64,000 nucleotides of DNA from Microbacterium rhizosphaerae (GTDB taxonomy: Bacteria > Actinomycetota > Actinomycetes > Actinomycetales > Microbacteriaceae). Shown one piece after another: positions 53,782-61,752 of this stretch. The notes beneath the pieces are model-generated. The model saw only the letters and a program-made list of their open reading frames with translations, was not told the DNA's origin and did not search any database. Both the position numbers and the translations under genes were made by a program. Numbering within the stretch: the first letter of the stretch is position 1; the number at the start of each line of letters is the position of its first letter. Where the stretch lies: positions 310,001 through 374,000 of the forward strand of contig NZ_CP139368.1 of NCBI RefSeq assembly GCF_034120055.1, given 5' to 3'.

Positions 53782-54237
53782 GTGACAGCTGAGGCACCGC
53801 GCGGGCCGCTCATCTGTCACGATCCTGGGCTCGGGGCCGTGATGGTGACAGTTGAGCGAGCAGGAAGGCTGCGTGCAGGCTGTGTGCAGGCCGCTCATCT
53901 GTCACGATCCTGGGCTCGGGGCCGTGATGGTGACAGTTGAGCGAGCAGGAAGGCTGTGTGCAGGCTGTGTGCGGGCCGCTCATCTGTCACGATCCTCGGC
54001 TCGGGGCCGTGATGGTGACAGTTGAGGCTGTGTGCGGGCCGCTCATCTGTCACGATCCTGGGCTCGGGGCCGTGATGGTGACAGTTGAGGCTGTGTGCGG
54101 GCCGCTCATCTGTCACGATCCTGGGCTCGGGGCCGTGATGGTGACAGGTGAGCGAGCAGTGAGGCTGCGTGCAGGCTGTGTGCGGGCCGCTCATCTGTCA
54201 CGATCCTCGGCTCGGGGCCGTGATGGTGACAGTTGAG
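53782..54237. repeat. Array of six 48-bp palindromic units plus one orphan arm
   Basis: Units at 53809-53856, 53894-53941, 53979-54026, 54042-54089, 54105-54152 and 54190-54237. Each has arms CTCATCTGTCAC and GTGACAGTTGAG, complementary but for one base, around a 24-nt core beginning GATCCTGGGCTCGGGGCC. Units are separated by related 37-nt or 15-nt spacers, giving periods of 85, 85, 63, 63 and 85 bp. Only one or two bases vary between units. A lone right arm GTGACAGCTGAG is at 53782-53793. The array fills the gap between the DUF1801 gene and the FAD-oxidase gene. Confidence 0.93.
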
Positions 54238-54257
54238 CGAGCAGGAAGGCGGACCGC

Positions 54258-54683
54258 TCAGGCCGCAGCCTTGCGCACCAGGTCGGCGATCCGCTTCTCG
54301 GTCTCGGGGGTGAGAGCCGTCAGGGCGAATGCGGTCGGCCACATGTCCCCGTCGTCGAGCGCGGCCGGCGCCTCGAACTCGAACGTCGCGTACCGGACCT
54401 TGAACTTGCTCGACGGCTTGAAGAAGCAGACGACCTTGCCGTCCGCGTTCGCGTAGGCGGCGAAGCCGTAGTACGTCTTCGGGGCCAGGTGCGGCGCGGT
54501 CTCCGTCACGATGCGGTGCACGCCGGCGGCGAGCTCCTTGTCGAGGCCGTCGAGCTTGGCGATCGCCTCCTCGACGGCGGCGAGGCCCGCCGCGCGGTCC
54601 TTGCCCGCCTTCTCCTGGGCGCGCAGCTCCTTCGCGCGGTTCTTCACGGCGTCGCGCTCGATCTGCGACAGTGTCTCGGCCAT
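54258..54683 (-). CDS. DUF1801-type small protein
   Basis: This 141-residue protein has a charged N-terminal helix (LSQIERDAVKNRAKELRAQE) and a YdhG/DUF1801-like domain (HRIVTETAPHLAPKTYYGFA, AYANADGKVVCFFKPSSKFK, MWPTAFALTALTPETEKRIA). Function not known; some relatives act as iron chaperones. GGAGAGTGGCGAG precedes the ATG at 54683. It is followed directly by the repeat array. Confidence 0.8.
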   Translation of the reverse strand: MAETLSQIERDAVKNRAKELRAQEKAGKDRAAGLAAVEEAIAKLDGLDKELAAGVHRIVTETAPHLAPKTYYGFAAYANADGKVVCFFKPSSKFKVRYATFEFEAPAALDDGDMWPTAFALTALTPETEKRIADLVRKAAA

Positions 54684-54758
54684 CTCGCCACTCTCCTTGT
54701 TTGCGGGGATGACTCGATGCTAAGAGGGACCTCAAGGCGGGCGCTTCTCCGATCCTGA

Positions 54759-54770
54759 CCGATCGATCGG
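54759..54770. promoter_or_regulatory. 12-bp palindrome CCGATCGATCGG
   Basis: A perfect palindrome in the 201-bp gap between the divergent DUF1801 and alcohol dehydrogenase genes; it could be an operator. Nothing else was recognised in this gap. Confidence 0.3.
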
Positions 54771-54884
54771 ACCTCGACCAAGGGGGGCGGATGGGAGGCC
54801 CTGCCGATGCCCCGACCGCAAGGGCCTCCCCATCCATTCCGAAACACGGTTGGCTGGAGTCAGTCCGCACCCGAAGGAGAAGCG

Positions 54885-55925
54885 ATGCGCGCCACCGTCA
54901 TGTACGCCGCCGGAGACGTCCGCGTGGAGGAGTTCCTGGACCCCGTGATCGAGCAGCCGACCGATGCGGTCGTGCGGGTCGTGCGGTCGTGCATCTGCGG
55001 ATCCGACCTGCATCCGTACCACAAGCGCACCGCGGCGGACGGCCGCACCACCATGGGCCACGAGTTCGTCGGCATCGTGGAGGACATCGGCGACGACGTG
55101 ACGACCGTGAAGCCCGGCGACTTCGTCATCGGGCCGTTCGCCTGGTCCGACGGGACGTGCGAGTTCTGTCGTGAGGGGCTGCAGACCTCCTGCGTGCACG
55201 GCGGGTTCTGGAACAACGGCCGCGGAGTGCTCGGCGGTCAGGCCGAGGCGGTCCGCGTGCCGCAGGCCGATGGCACGCTGGTCGCGGTGCCGGGGGTCGA
55301 CGAGTCCTCCCCCCTCCTGCCGTCGCTCCTCACCCTCTCGGACGTCTACGGCACGGGCTGGCATGCGGCAGTCCGCGCGGGCGTGACGGAGGGCGACACG
55401 GTCGTCGTGGTCGGCGACGGAGCCGTGGGTCTCCTCTGCGTGCTCTCGGCGCGTCGGCTCGGCGCCGAGCGGATCATCCTCATGGGCCGTCACGAGGACC
55501 GCACCGAGCTCGGCCGCCGGTTCGGGGCGACGGATGTCGTCTCCCAGCGCGGCGAGGAGGGCATCGCCGCCGTGCGCGAGCTGACCCCCGACGGCTACGG
55601 AGCGAAGCGCGTACTCGAGGCCGTCGGCTATGCGCCCGCCTTCGAGCAGGCGATCGGCGTCGTGCGGCCAGGCGGGGTCATCAGCCGCGTCGGCGTGCCG
55701 CAGTACGTGGAGGCGCCTGTCGGCGGTCCGGTCTTCTACCGGAATGTCACGGTGACCGGCGGTCCGGCGCCCGTGCGCGCCTATATCGAGCACCTGCTGC
55801 CGTCTGTGCTGGACGGATCGGTGGACCCCGGACTCGTGTTCGACCGGACGATCGCGCTCGAGGACGTCGCCGACGGCTACCGCGCGATGGACGGCCGTGA
55901 GGCGCTGAAGGTCATGATCGCCTGA
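54885..55925 (+). CDS. Zinc-dependent alcohol dehydrogenase
   Basis: This 346-residue MDR enzyme has the catalytic zinc ligands CICGSDLHPY and TMGHEFVGIVE, a structural zinc loop with only CEFCREGLQTSC (three Cys of four), and the NAD(P) motif VVVVGDGAVGLLCVLSARRL. It oxidises or reduces an alcohol/aldehyde pair; relatives include glutathione-independent formaldehyde and threonine dehydrogenase-like enzymes. ATG at 54885 is preferred because CGAAGGAGAAGCG precedes it. Confidence 0.9.
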   Translation: MRATVMYAAGDVRVEEFLDPVIEQPTDAVVRVVRSCICGSDLHPYHKRTAADGRTTMGHEFVGIVEDIGDDVTTVKPGDFVIGPFAWSDGTCEFCREGLQTSCVHGGFWNNGRGVLGGQAEAVRVPQADGTLVAVPGVDESSPLLPSLLTLSDVYGTGWHAAVRAGVTEGDTVVVVGDGAVGLLCVLSARRLGAERIILMGRHEDRTELGRRFGATDVVSQRGEEGIAAVRELTPDGYGAKRVLEAVGYAPAFEQAIGVVRPGGVISRVGVPQYVEAPVGGPVFYRNVTVTGGPAPVRAYIEHLLPSVLDGSVDPGLVFDRTIALEDVADGYRAMDGREALKVMIA

Positions 55926-55958
55926 TCTCCGCTGTGGGACGCGTGGCACGATGAGGGC

Positions 55959-56267
55959 ATGACCGACGTGCCCGAGATCTCGGCACTCGCGATCAATGTC
56001 GCGATCCCTGAGCAGCTGCAGTGGACCGACGAACGGCGGGGGGAGGCCTTCCGCCTGCTCACGATCACCGTGCGGATGCTTCCCGACGGCACGCTCGCGG
56101 CGAAGGCGTACGGCAGGCCGGTCGCCGGCGGACGGGGCGGTTACGTGTCTTTCCGCGTGCCCGACCGCCCCGAATTCACGGAGCTCATCGAGTCCGCGGC
56201 CACCCGCGCCGGGGCGTTGTGGTCCGCTCACGGCGGCCTCGGCCGCGCGGTGGCCGAAGGCACCTGA
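55959..56267 (+). CDS. Conserved hypothetical 102-residue protein
   Basis: A small soluble protein with segments ISALAINVAIPEQLQWTDE and RGGYVSFRVPDRPEFTELI; no membrane span or known motif. A CACGAT hexamer lies 6 nt before the ATG, possibly leaderless. It follows the alcohol dehydrogenase gene by 33 bp on the same strand but the link is unclear. Confidence 0.6.
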   Translation: MTDVPEISALAINVAIPEQLQWTDERRGEAFRLLTITVRMLPDGTLAAKAYGRPVAGGRGGYVSFRVPDRPEFTELIESAATRAGALWSAHGGLGRAVAEGT

Positions 56268-56340
56268 ACGCCCGCCGAAGGGCCGTCGTCGCGCGCGACG
56301 TAGACTGGAGGCATCCCCTCTTTCCGAACGAGGAACTCCC

Positions 56341-57015
56341 GTGCCGTCACGCCCTGCCGCGCGCACCCTCGAGGTGCGCCACCTGCAGCTCATCCGCGCG
56401 CTGCTGGCAGCCGTCGCGGCGATCATGATCACCTTCAGCGCCGACCACGGCGCGGGCTACGGGCTGTCCGTGTTCAGCGGCTACGTGGTGACGCTCGGCC
56501 TGGTCCTGCTGCTGGGTGCGTGGATGATCTACCGCAAAGGCTCCCGCGCCGCGGTCCTCAGCATCGGCATCCTGTCCCTCGTCGCGGGAATGGTCACGGG
56601 CGTTCCCGTCTACCGCTCGATCACCTTGTTCTTCGTGGTCGTGATCGGCTGGGCTCTCGTGTCCGGACTCATCGAGGGCATCTCGGGACTGCGAGGGATG
56701 CGTCGCGCCGCGGCGTCCGGCGATCGGATCGCCCGTTCCGACGCTCGTGACGGCCTCGTCGTCGGCGCGATCACCGTCCTGCTCGGCCTCGGCCTGCTGC
56801 TGGTTCCCGCGCAGTACAGCCTGAACTACGTCATCGCCGAGGCCCACCGGAGCTTCACGCTCACCGGCATCGCGATCGCCGTCGGCATCTTCGGCGGCTA
56901 TGCGGCCGTCGTCGCGGTCTACCTCGGCATCGCCGGCCTGTCGCCCCGCCGCTCGGCGCCCGTCGTCGATGCTGCGCAGGTCGCGGCCCACCCCGACTCG
57001 GAGGAGTCCGCATGA
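56341..57015 (+). CDS. Multi-span membrane protein (HdeD/acyl-CoA synthetase-annotated type)
   Basis: This 224-residue protein has about six membrane spans (IMITFSADHGAGYGLSVFSG, VVTLGLVLLLGAWMIY, VLSIGILSLVAGMVTGVPV, ITLFFVVVIGWALVSGLIEG, LVVGAITVLLGLGLLLVPAQ, IAIAVGIFGGYAAVVAVYLG). The arrangement resembles HdeD-like proteins. Actinobacterial relatives are sometimes called acyl-CoA synthetases, but no enzyme domain is present. GTG at 56341 follows GAGGAACTCCC. Its stop overlaps the next ATG. Confidence 0.75.
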   Translation: MPSRPAARTLEVRHLQLIRALLAAVAAIMITFSADHGAGYGLSVFSGYVVTLGLVLLLGAWMIYRKGSRAAVLSIGILSLVAGMVTGVPVYRSITLFFVVVIGWALVSGLIEGISGLRGMRRAAASGDRIARSDARDGLVVGAITVLLGLGLLLVPAQYSLNYVIAEAHRSFTLTGIAIAVGIFGGYAAVVAVYLGIAGLSPRRSAPVVDAAQVAAHPDSEESA

Positions 57016-57416
57016 GCGACCACCCCACGCGCCGCGATCTGATGAAGCCCGTCCAGCTGCTCGGGCTGGCCTTCCTCGCCGCCGCGTTCGCGTTCGTCGT
57101 GACGCTGATCTCGATGGGCTTCTTCCAGCAGCGCTTCCGGGACCAGTCGCTGCACGCGCTCCAGGTCGCGGGCATCGTCGGTGGCATCACGTTCATCGCG
57201 ACGCTGCTCATCATCGCGCTGCTGATCCTCGCCGTCGACCCCGCGCAAGTGGCGAAGCCGATCGACCGGGCTGTGCTGCTGCCTCCCGAGGACGAGACGG
57301 CACGGGATGCGTCGGCCCCCACCGCCACTCAGGCGAACACCGCGCAGACCACCGCAGCGCCCACCGAACCCGGCACGCCGAAGCCCGCCGAGGGCGAGGA
57401 GCCTCGCCGCTCCTGA
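57012..57416 (+). CDS. Two-span membrane protein
   Basis: This 134-residue protein has two spans (LLGLAFLAAAFAFVVTLISM and VGGITFIATLLIIALLIL) and a Pro/Thr/Ala-rich tail (95-134). It overlaps the preceding membrane-protein gene by four bases, so they are probably partners. Function unknown. Confidence 0.75.
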   Translation: MSDHPTRRDLMKPVQLLGLAFLAAAFAFVVTLISMGFFQQRFRDQSLHALQVAGIVGGITFIATLLIIALLILAVDPAQVAKPIDRAVLLPPEDETARDASAPTATQANTAQTTAAPTEPGTPKPAEGEEPRRS

Positions 57417-57436
57417 TCTCCGGGCGGGCGTTCGCC

Positions 57437-57450
57437 GTTCCACGTGAAAC
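57437..57450. other. parS-like site
   Basis: GTTCCACGTGAAAC differs by one base from the core GTTTCACGTGAAAC of the bacterial centromere site bound by ParB. It lies between convergent genes and near the origin-proximal block, as parS sites do. It also forms a short stem with the flanking CGCCGTT/AACGGCG, so it may double as a weak terminator. Confidence 0.6.
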
Positions 57451-57494
57451 GGCGTCGGCGCTCGGGATTCGGGCGTCGGCGATCAGCACTCGCC

Positions 57495-58874
57495 TCAGGC
57501 GTCGGCGACCAGCTCTGCGGCGAGGCCGGTGTAGCCGGCGGGCGTGAGGGCGAGCAATCGCTGCTTCGCCGCATCCCCGATGTCGAGTCCGCGCACGAAC
57601 TCGGCGAGCTCGGCAGCGCCGACGCGCCGCCCGCGGGTGAGGTCCTTGAGCAGCGCGTAGGGGTCCGAGATCGACGACCGGCCCGCCACGATCTCTGCGC
57701 GCACCACCGTCTGGATCGCCTCCGCCAGCACTTCCCAGTTCCCGTCGAGGTCGTCCAGGAGCACCTGCTCGGACAGCGAGATCTCGCCGAGCCCGCGCAG
57801 GAGGTTGTCGAGCGCCAGCAGCGAATGGCCGAAGGCGACGCCGATGTTGCGCTGCGTGGTCGAATCGGTGAGGTCCCGCTGCATCCGCGAGGTGACGAGG
57901 GTGGAGGCGAGCGTGGCGAACAGCCCGCCCGCGATCTCCAGGTTCGCCTCGGCGTTCTCGAACCGGATCGGGTTGATCTTGTGGGGCATCGTCGACGATC
58001 CGGTGGCTCCGGCGACCGGGATCTGCGCGAAGTAGCCGAGCGAGATGTAGGTCCAGACATCCGTCGCGAGATTGTGGAGGATGCCGCCCGCGTGACGCGC
58101 GCGGTCGTAGAGCTCGACCTGCCAGTCATGCGACTCGATCTGCGTCGTCAGGATGTTGAAGCCGAGGTCGAGCGACTCGATGAACTCGCGCGAGACGAGC
58201 GGCCAGTCGACCTGCGGATCCGCGGCGACGTGCGCAGACCAGGTTCCCGTGGCTCCCGAGAACTTCGCGAGGAACTCGGATGCCGCGACCTGCGCGGCTA
58301 CGCGTTCGAGGCGCCACGCGAAGACGGCGAGCTCCTTGCCCATCGTCGTCGGCGTGGCGGGCTGGCCGTGCGTGCGGGCGAGCATCGCGGCATCCTTGTG
58401 CTGCTCGGCCATCTTCCTGAGGGCCGCGATCACCTGACGGAGCTTGGGCAGCCAGACGTCGTGCACCGCACGCTTCACCGTGAGGGCGTACGCCGTCGAG
58501 TTGATGTCCTCGCTCGTGCACGCGAAGTGCGTGAGCTCCGCGATGCCGTCCAGGCCGAGGCTCGACAGGCGGTCGCGCACGAGGTACTCGACGGCCTTGA
58601 CGTCGTGACGGGTGACGGCTTCCTTCTCGGCGAGCCAGTCGATCTCCTCCTGGCCGAAGCTGAGGTAGAGGGAGCGCAGCCGGTCCTTCTGGACCTCCGA
58701 CAGCCGCGACGTGCCGAACAGCGCGCGGTCGGTCAGGGCGATGAGCCACTCGACCTCGACCTCGACCCGGGCGCGGTTGAGCCCTGCCTCCGACAGGTAC
58801 TCCGCGAGGGGCGCGACGGCGGCACGGTAGCGGCCGTCGAGGGGGCTGAGGGGCTGCGTGGGGAATGAGGTCAC
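57495..58874 (-). CDS. purB: Adenylosuccinate lyase
   Basis: This 459-residue enzyme has the fumarase/aspartase signature SSTMPHKINPIRFENAE, catalytic His region ARTHGQPATPTTMGKELA and FACTSEDINSTAYALTVK. It makes AMP precursors in two steps of purine synthesis, cleaving succinyl-AICAR and adenylosuccinate. N-terminus PLSPLDGRYRAAVAPLAEYL is typical of the PurB subgroup of actinobacteria and proteobacteria. GTG at 58874 is taken from the family start, the frame being open further upstream. It is followed by the LMW-phosphatase-like reading on the same strand upstream. Confidence 0.95.
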   Translation of the reverse strand: MTSFPTQPLSPLDGRYRAAVAPLAEYLSEAGLNRARVEVEVEWLIALTDRALFGTSRLSEVQKDRLRSLYLSFGQEEIDWLAEKEAVTRHDVKAVEYLVRDRLSSLGLDGIAELTHFACTSEDINSTAYALTVKRAVHDVWLPKLRQVIAALRKMAEQHKDAAMLARTHGQPATPTTMGKELAVFAWRLERVAAQVAASEFLAKFSGATGTWSAHVAADPQVDWPLVSREFIESLDLGFNILTTQIESHDWQVELYDRARHAGGILHNLATDVWTYISLGYFAQIPVAGATGSSTMPHKINPIRFENAEANLEIAGGLFATLASTLVTSRMQRDLTDSTTQRNIGVAFGHSLLALDNLLRGLGEISLSEQVLLDDLDGNWEVLAEAIQTVVRAEIVAGRSSISDPYALLKDLTRGRRVGAAELAEFVRGLDIGDAAKQRLLALTPAGYTGLAAELVADA

Positions 58875-58906
58875 GGGAGTCCTGACGCGAGGCGAGGCCC
58901 CGGGCG

Positions 58907-59416
58907 CTACACCGCGGGGCGGATCGCGGGTTCGAGCTGCCGGAAGAGCGACCGGCACGCACTTTCGATCATACCGAGCACCTCGTCGAACATCTCGGCC
59001 CCGGCGTAGTACGGGTCGGGCACATCCTGGCGCCCGTGCGCCTCGGGGTCGAAGGCCAGCAGCAGCGCGATCTTCTCCTCGTCGCCCTCGCGGCGCGCCC
59101 ATTGCCGCAGGATCCGCTCGTGGGTCCGATCCAGGGCCACCACGAGATCGGCGTCGGCGAAATCCGCCGCCGTGAACTGGCGCGCACGATGCGTGGCCCC
59201 GTCGTAGCCGCGGCGTTCGAGGGCCTCGATGGTGCGGGAGTCTGCGCGCTCCCCGACATGCCAGTCCCCCGTGCCCGCGCTGACCGACGAGACGCGGTCG
59301 CCGAGGCCGGCGGATTCCGCGAGCGAACGGAACACGACGGCCGCCATCGGCGAGCGGCAGATGTTGCCGGTGCACACGAAGACGACACGGAACGGGTGCC
59401 GGGGGGTCGCCGTCAT
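58907..59416 (-). CDS. Low molecular weight protein-tyrosine phosphatase
   Basis: This 169-residue enzyme has the P-loop VCTGNICRSPMA with nucleophile Cys15 and Arg21, and the general acid in VPDPYYAGAEMF. It dephosphorylates tyrosine in proteins, and in actinobacteria such enzymes are often secreted or regulate polysaccharide synthesis. It is 32 bp upstream of purB on the same strand and may be co-transcribed. Confidence 0.9.
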   Translation of the reverse strand: MTATPRHPFRVVFVCTGNICRSPMAAVVFRSLAESAGLGDRVSSVSAGTGDWHVGERADSRTIEALERRGYDGATHRARQFTAADFADADLVVALDRTHERILRQWARREGDEEKIALLLAFDPEAHGRQDVPDPYYAGAEMFDEVLGMIESACRSLFRQLEPAIRPAV

Positions 59417-59528
59417 ACCTCGATTCTGGCCGCTCCGCGTCTCTTCCACAGCCCGCATCGAGCGAAGCCACTCCACATCGGCCGGGAGGACGGGTCGGCG
59501 GATGCGGCGCGCCCGCGACGATGGGCGG

Positions 59529-59795
59529 ATGCCGACCCCCGACACCGACCTCATCGACGTCGTCCGCGCGCGCCTGCAGGGCATGGGACACGAGCTCGAC
59601 GCGTTGCGCGCCCGGACGAGGACGCTCGCAGACGAGACGCGGTGGCGCTCCGCGGCGTTCCCGCGATTCGCCGAGCAGCTGGCGGCGCTCGGCGACGACC
59701 TCGCGCGCATCGACGCCGAGGCGGACGAGCTGCGGCACGACCTCCTGCGCGCCCGCGCCGCGTCGCTCGCCACCCCGGCGGGGGTATGCCGATGA
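59529..59795 (+). CDS. Small helical protein upstream of lipase-like protein
   Basis: An 88-residue protein, nearly all alpha-helical and rich in Arg, Ala and Leu (VVRARLQGMGHELDALRART, FAEQLAALGDDLARIDAEAD). It is WXG100-sized but has no WXG motif. Its stop overlaps the ATG of the lipase-like protein (ATGA), as ESX-type secretion partners do. The ESX link is conjecture. Confidence 0.55.
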   Translation: MPTPDTDLIDVVRARLQGMGHELDALRARTRTLADETRWRSAAFPRFAEQLAALGDDLARIDAEADELRHDLLRARAASLATPAGVCR

Positions 59796-61087
59796 GCGAC
59801 GACATCGACATCCGCAGCGGCGGGGCGATCGCTGTCGACACCGACCGGCTGCGGGCAGGCGCCCGAGGCTGCCGCGAGGTGGCGAACAGGCTCGACGAGT
59901 TGCAGCGCTCGGCGCTGCACGAGGCCGTGCAGCTCACCGCCCGGCTCACGCTGGGTGGGGTGGTGCCCCGAGTGTGGGCGATCGCGTGGCGTCTGCAGCG
60001 AGCCGCGCATGAGGCGGCCGCCCTCGCACAGCGGCTGGCGCACCTGGCGACCGTCTACGAGATCGTCGAGCTCGACGTCGCCAGGCGAGCCGCCCGCGGG
60101 GAGGACGCCCGGCGCGTCGAGCTGCGGCTGCGCGAGCTGATCTCCGGTGACCCTGCGGCGGCGACGGATGCGCAGGGCATCGAGGCCGACTGGAAGACGG
60201 GCGGCATCGATGCGGTGGCGGGGCAGTACTCGGCGTTCGGCGTCGCCTTCGGACTCGGCGGTGCGGCGACTGTCGGCGGCGTCGTACGGGGCATGGGCAC
60301 CCTGATCGACACCGTCGGCGCCGGCACGATACCCCGGAGCGCGGTGCTGGCCGGCGCGCGCCAGCCGGTGCGGCTGCGCAGGCTCGACGGGCCGCCGCAT
60401 CACTTCACGCCGCCGGCGTCGCTCCAGGACGCCGCATCCCGCATCCCGCGGGGGGATGCCCGCGTCCGCGTCGAGAAGTACGCGATGCCCGATGGCAGCA
60501 ACCGCTTCGCGCTGTACGTCGCCGGCACGAACACGAAGGGCGGCGCGCGCGAGGCGTGGGACTGGGACTCGAACCTCGAGCTGTACGGCGGGCGCCGCTC
60601 GGCATCCTTCGACGCGACCGAGGAAGCACTGCGCGCGGCCGGCGCCGAGCCCGGTGACGCGATCTACGAGTTCGGGCACTCCCAGGGCGGCATGATCGCC
60701 GGCCACGTCGCCCTCGAGGGCGGGTACGACACGCGTGCGCTCGTCACGTTCGGCTCACCCACCGAGGCGCAGGTGGATGCCGGCACTCTCAGCGTGCAGC
60801 TGCGGCACACCGACGATCCGGTCGCCGCGCTCGCGGGCGGCGGCTCCGCCGGACGCGTCGGCGCGGCGGACAGCGTCGTGGTCCAGCGGTTCGCCGATCC
60901 GGCTGTCGGGGTCGGCGACATCGACCTCGCGTCGCACCATCTGGACACCTACGAGCAGACGGCGGCGCTCTTCGACCGCTCCGACGACGCGCGCGCCGGT
61001 GCCGTGCGCGAGCGGCTGCACGAGCTCAGGGGCGCGGCATCCGTCCAGGCGTTCGACTTCGCCGTCGAACGGGTGTCACCGAAGTGA
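59792..61087 (+). CDS. Lipase-like alpha/beta hydrolase with N-terminal helical domain
   Basis: This 431-residue protein begins with a helical domain (1-130: IAVDTDRLRAGARGCREVAN, RLAHLATVYEIVELDVARRA) resembling WXG/LXG-like targeting domains of type VII substrates. A linker with a Gly-rich span (VAFGLGGAATVGGVVRGMGT) follows, then an alpha/beta hydrolase region with YEFGHSQGGMIAGHVAL (Ser297 in GHSQGG), LVTFGSPTEAQVDAG, DDPVAALAGGG and SHHLDTYEQTAALF (His). The serine-lipase chemistry is well supported; secretion by a type VII-like path is inference. It is coupled to the small helical protein. Confidence 0.72.
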   Translation: MSDDIDIRSGGAIAVDTDRLRAGARGCREVANRLDELQRSALHEAVQLTARLTLGGVVPRVWAIAWRLQRAAHEAAALAQRLAHLATVYEIVELDVARRAARGEDARRVELRLRELISGDPAAATDAQGIEADWKTGGIDAVAGQYSAFGVAFGLGGAATVGGVVRGMGTLIDTVGAGTIPRSAVLAGARQPVRLRRLDGPPHHFTPPASLQDAASRIPRGDARVRVEKYAMPDGSNRFALYVAGTNTKGGAREAWDWDSNLELYGGRRSASFDATEEALRAAGAEPGDAIYEFGHSQGGMIAGHVALEGGYDTRALVTFGSPTEAQVDAGTLSVQLRHTDDPVAALAGGGSAGRVGAADSVVVQRFADPAVGVGDIDLASHHLDTYEQTAALFDRSDDARAGAVRERLHELRGAASVQAFDFAVERVSPK

Positions 61088-61092
61088 TCCGC

Positions 61093-61488
61093 TCAGGCGC
61101 GGCGGTGCTTGGGGCGCAGGAAGATGCCCGCGACCCAGTTGATGATCGTGATGACCAGCGCGGCGACGACACCCCACCAGAAGCTGTCGACGCGCAGGCC
61201 CCAGTTCCACCAGTGCGTGAGCCACGCCGTCAGCCACAGGAGGAACCCGTTCACGATCAGCGAGAAGAAGCCGAGGGTGATGATGTAGATGGGGAAGGTC
61301 AGCACCCGCAGCACCGTGCCGATGAGCAGATTCACCAGCGCGAAGATCGCACCCACGATGAGGAAGGTGAGGATGACCTGCCAGACCTCACCGGGCGCGA
61401 ACGGGACGACGGTGACCTCCAGCGCGGGTATCAGCGTCACGATCCAGATCGCGAACGCATTGACGACGATGCGGATGAGGATTCCCAT
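61093..61488 (-). CDS. Phage holin family / four-span membrane protein (PF04020-like)
   Basis: This 131-residue protein has four spans (RIVVNAFAIWIVTLIPAL, VILTFLIVGAIFALVNLL, FPIYIITLGFFSLIVNGFLL, FWWGVVAALVITIINWVAGI) in the order of the mycobacterial four-TMS holin family. Such genes are chromosomal and not phage genes in actinobacteria. A CAGACT hexamer lies 6 nt before the ATG. Confidence 0.85.
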   Translation of the reverse strand: MGILIRIVVNAFAIWIVTLIPALEVTVVPFAPGEVWQVILTFLIVGAIFALVNLLIGTVLRVLTFPIYIITLGFFSLIVNGFLLWLTAWLTHWWNWGLRVDSFWWGVVAALVITIINWVAGIFLRPKHRRA

Positions 61489-61519
61489 GCGGGGAGTCTG
61501 CCACAACGGCCCGGGCTGA

Positions 61520-61712
61520 CATCCGTTCATCGACGGCAACAAGGAGCGGATGGACGCTGATGGTGGCCTTCCTCTGGATCAACGGCGTGCGGCACGATAT
61601 GACGACGGATGTGGGGTTCGACCTCGTCATCGGTGTCGCGGAGGGCGGGATCGGTCTCGAGCGGGCCGCGGCGACCATCGACGCGCACACCGTCGAGCGC
61701 GCAGCGCAGTGA
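61520..61712 (+). pseudogene. Remnant of a Fic/Doc (death-on-curing) toxin gene, frameshifted
   Basis: The Fic active-site motif HPFIDGNKE is encoded from 61520 but a stop lies directly before it, so the N-terminal part is missing. After NK the frame shifts: from 61548 another frame reads GWTLMVAFLWINGVRHDMTT, then FDLVIGVAEGGIGLERAAAT and a stop at 61710-61712, matching the Doc C-terminus. The junction has four bases where six would restore RT, implying a 2-nt deletion. No Phd-like antitoxin gene is seen beside it. It is a dead gene lying between the holin-family and phosphoesterase genes. Confidence 0.85.
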
Positions 61713-61752
61713 CGGAACCGGCCGAGCAGCGGGATGAGGGGGACGCGGCGGG

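Noticed and set aside
53895..54236. Protein-coding frames through the palindrome array on both strands
   Set aside because: They translate the repeats as HHHGPEPRIVTDERPAHS-like peptides; unit periods of 85 bp change frame and there is no ribosome site or family match.
53782..54237. CRISPR array
   Set aside because: The repeats are 48 bp, longer than usual, and the spacers are homologous to each other and of two lengths (37 and 15 nt). No cas genes are near.
57433..57454. Intrinsic terminator only
   Set aside because: The stem exists, but the exact CACGTG-centred core with one mismatch to parS makes the centromere site the better first reading; the two uses are not exclusive.
61093..61488. 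Prophage holin and hence a prophage
   Set aside because: The four-span family is chromosomally encoded in actinobacteria and no phage structural or integrase genes are near.
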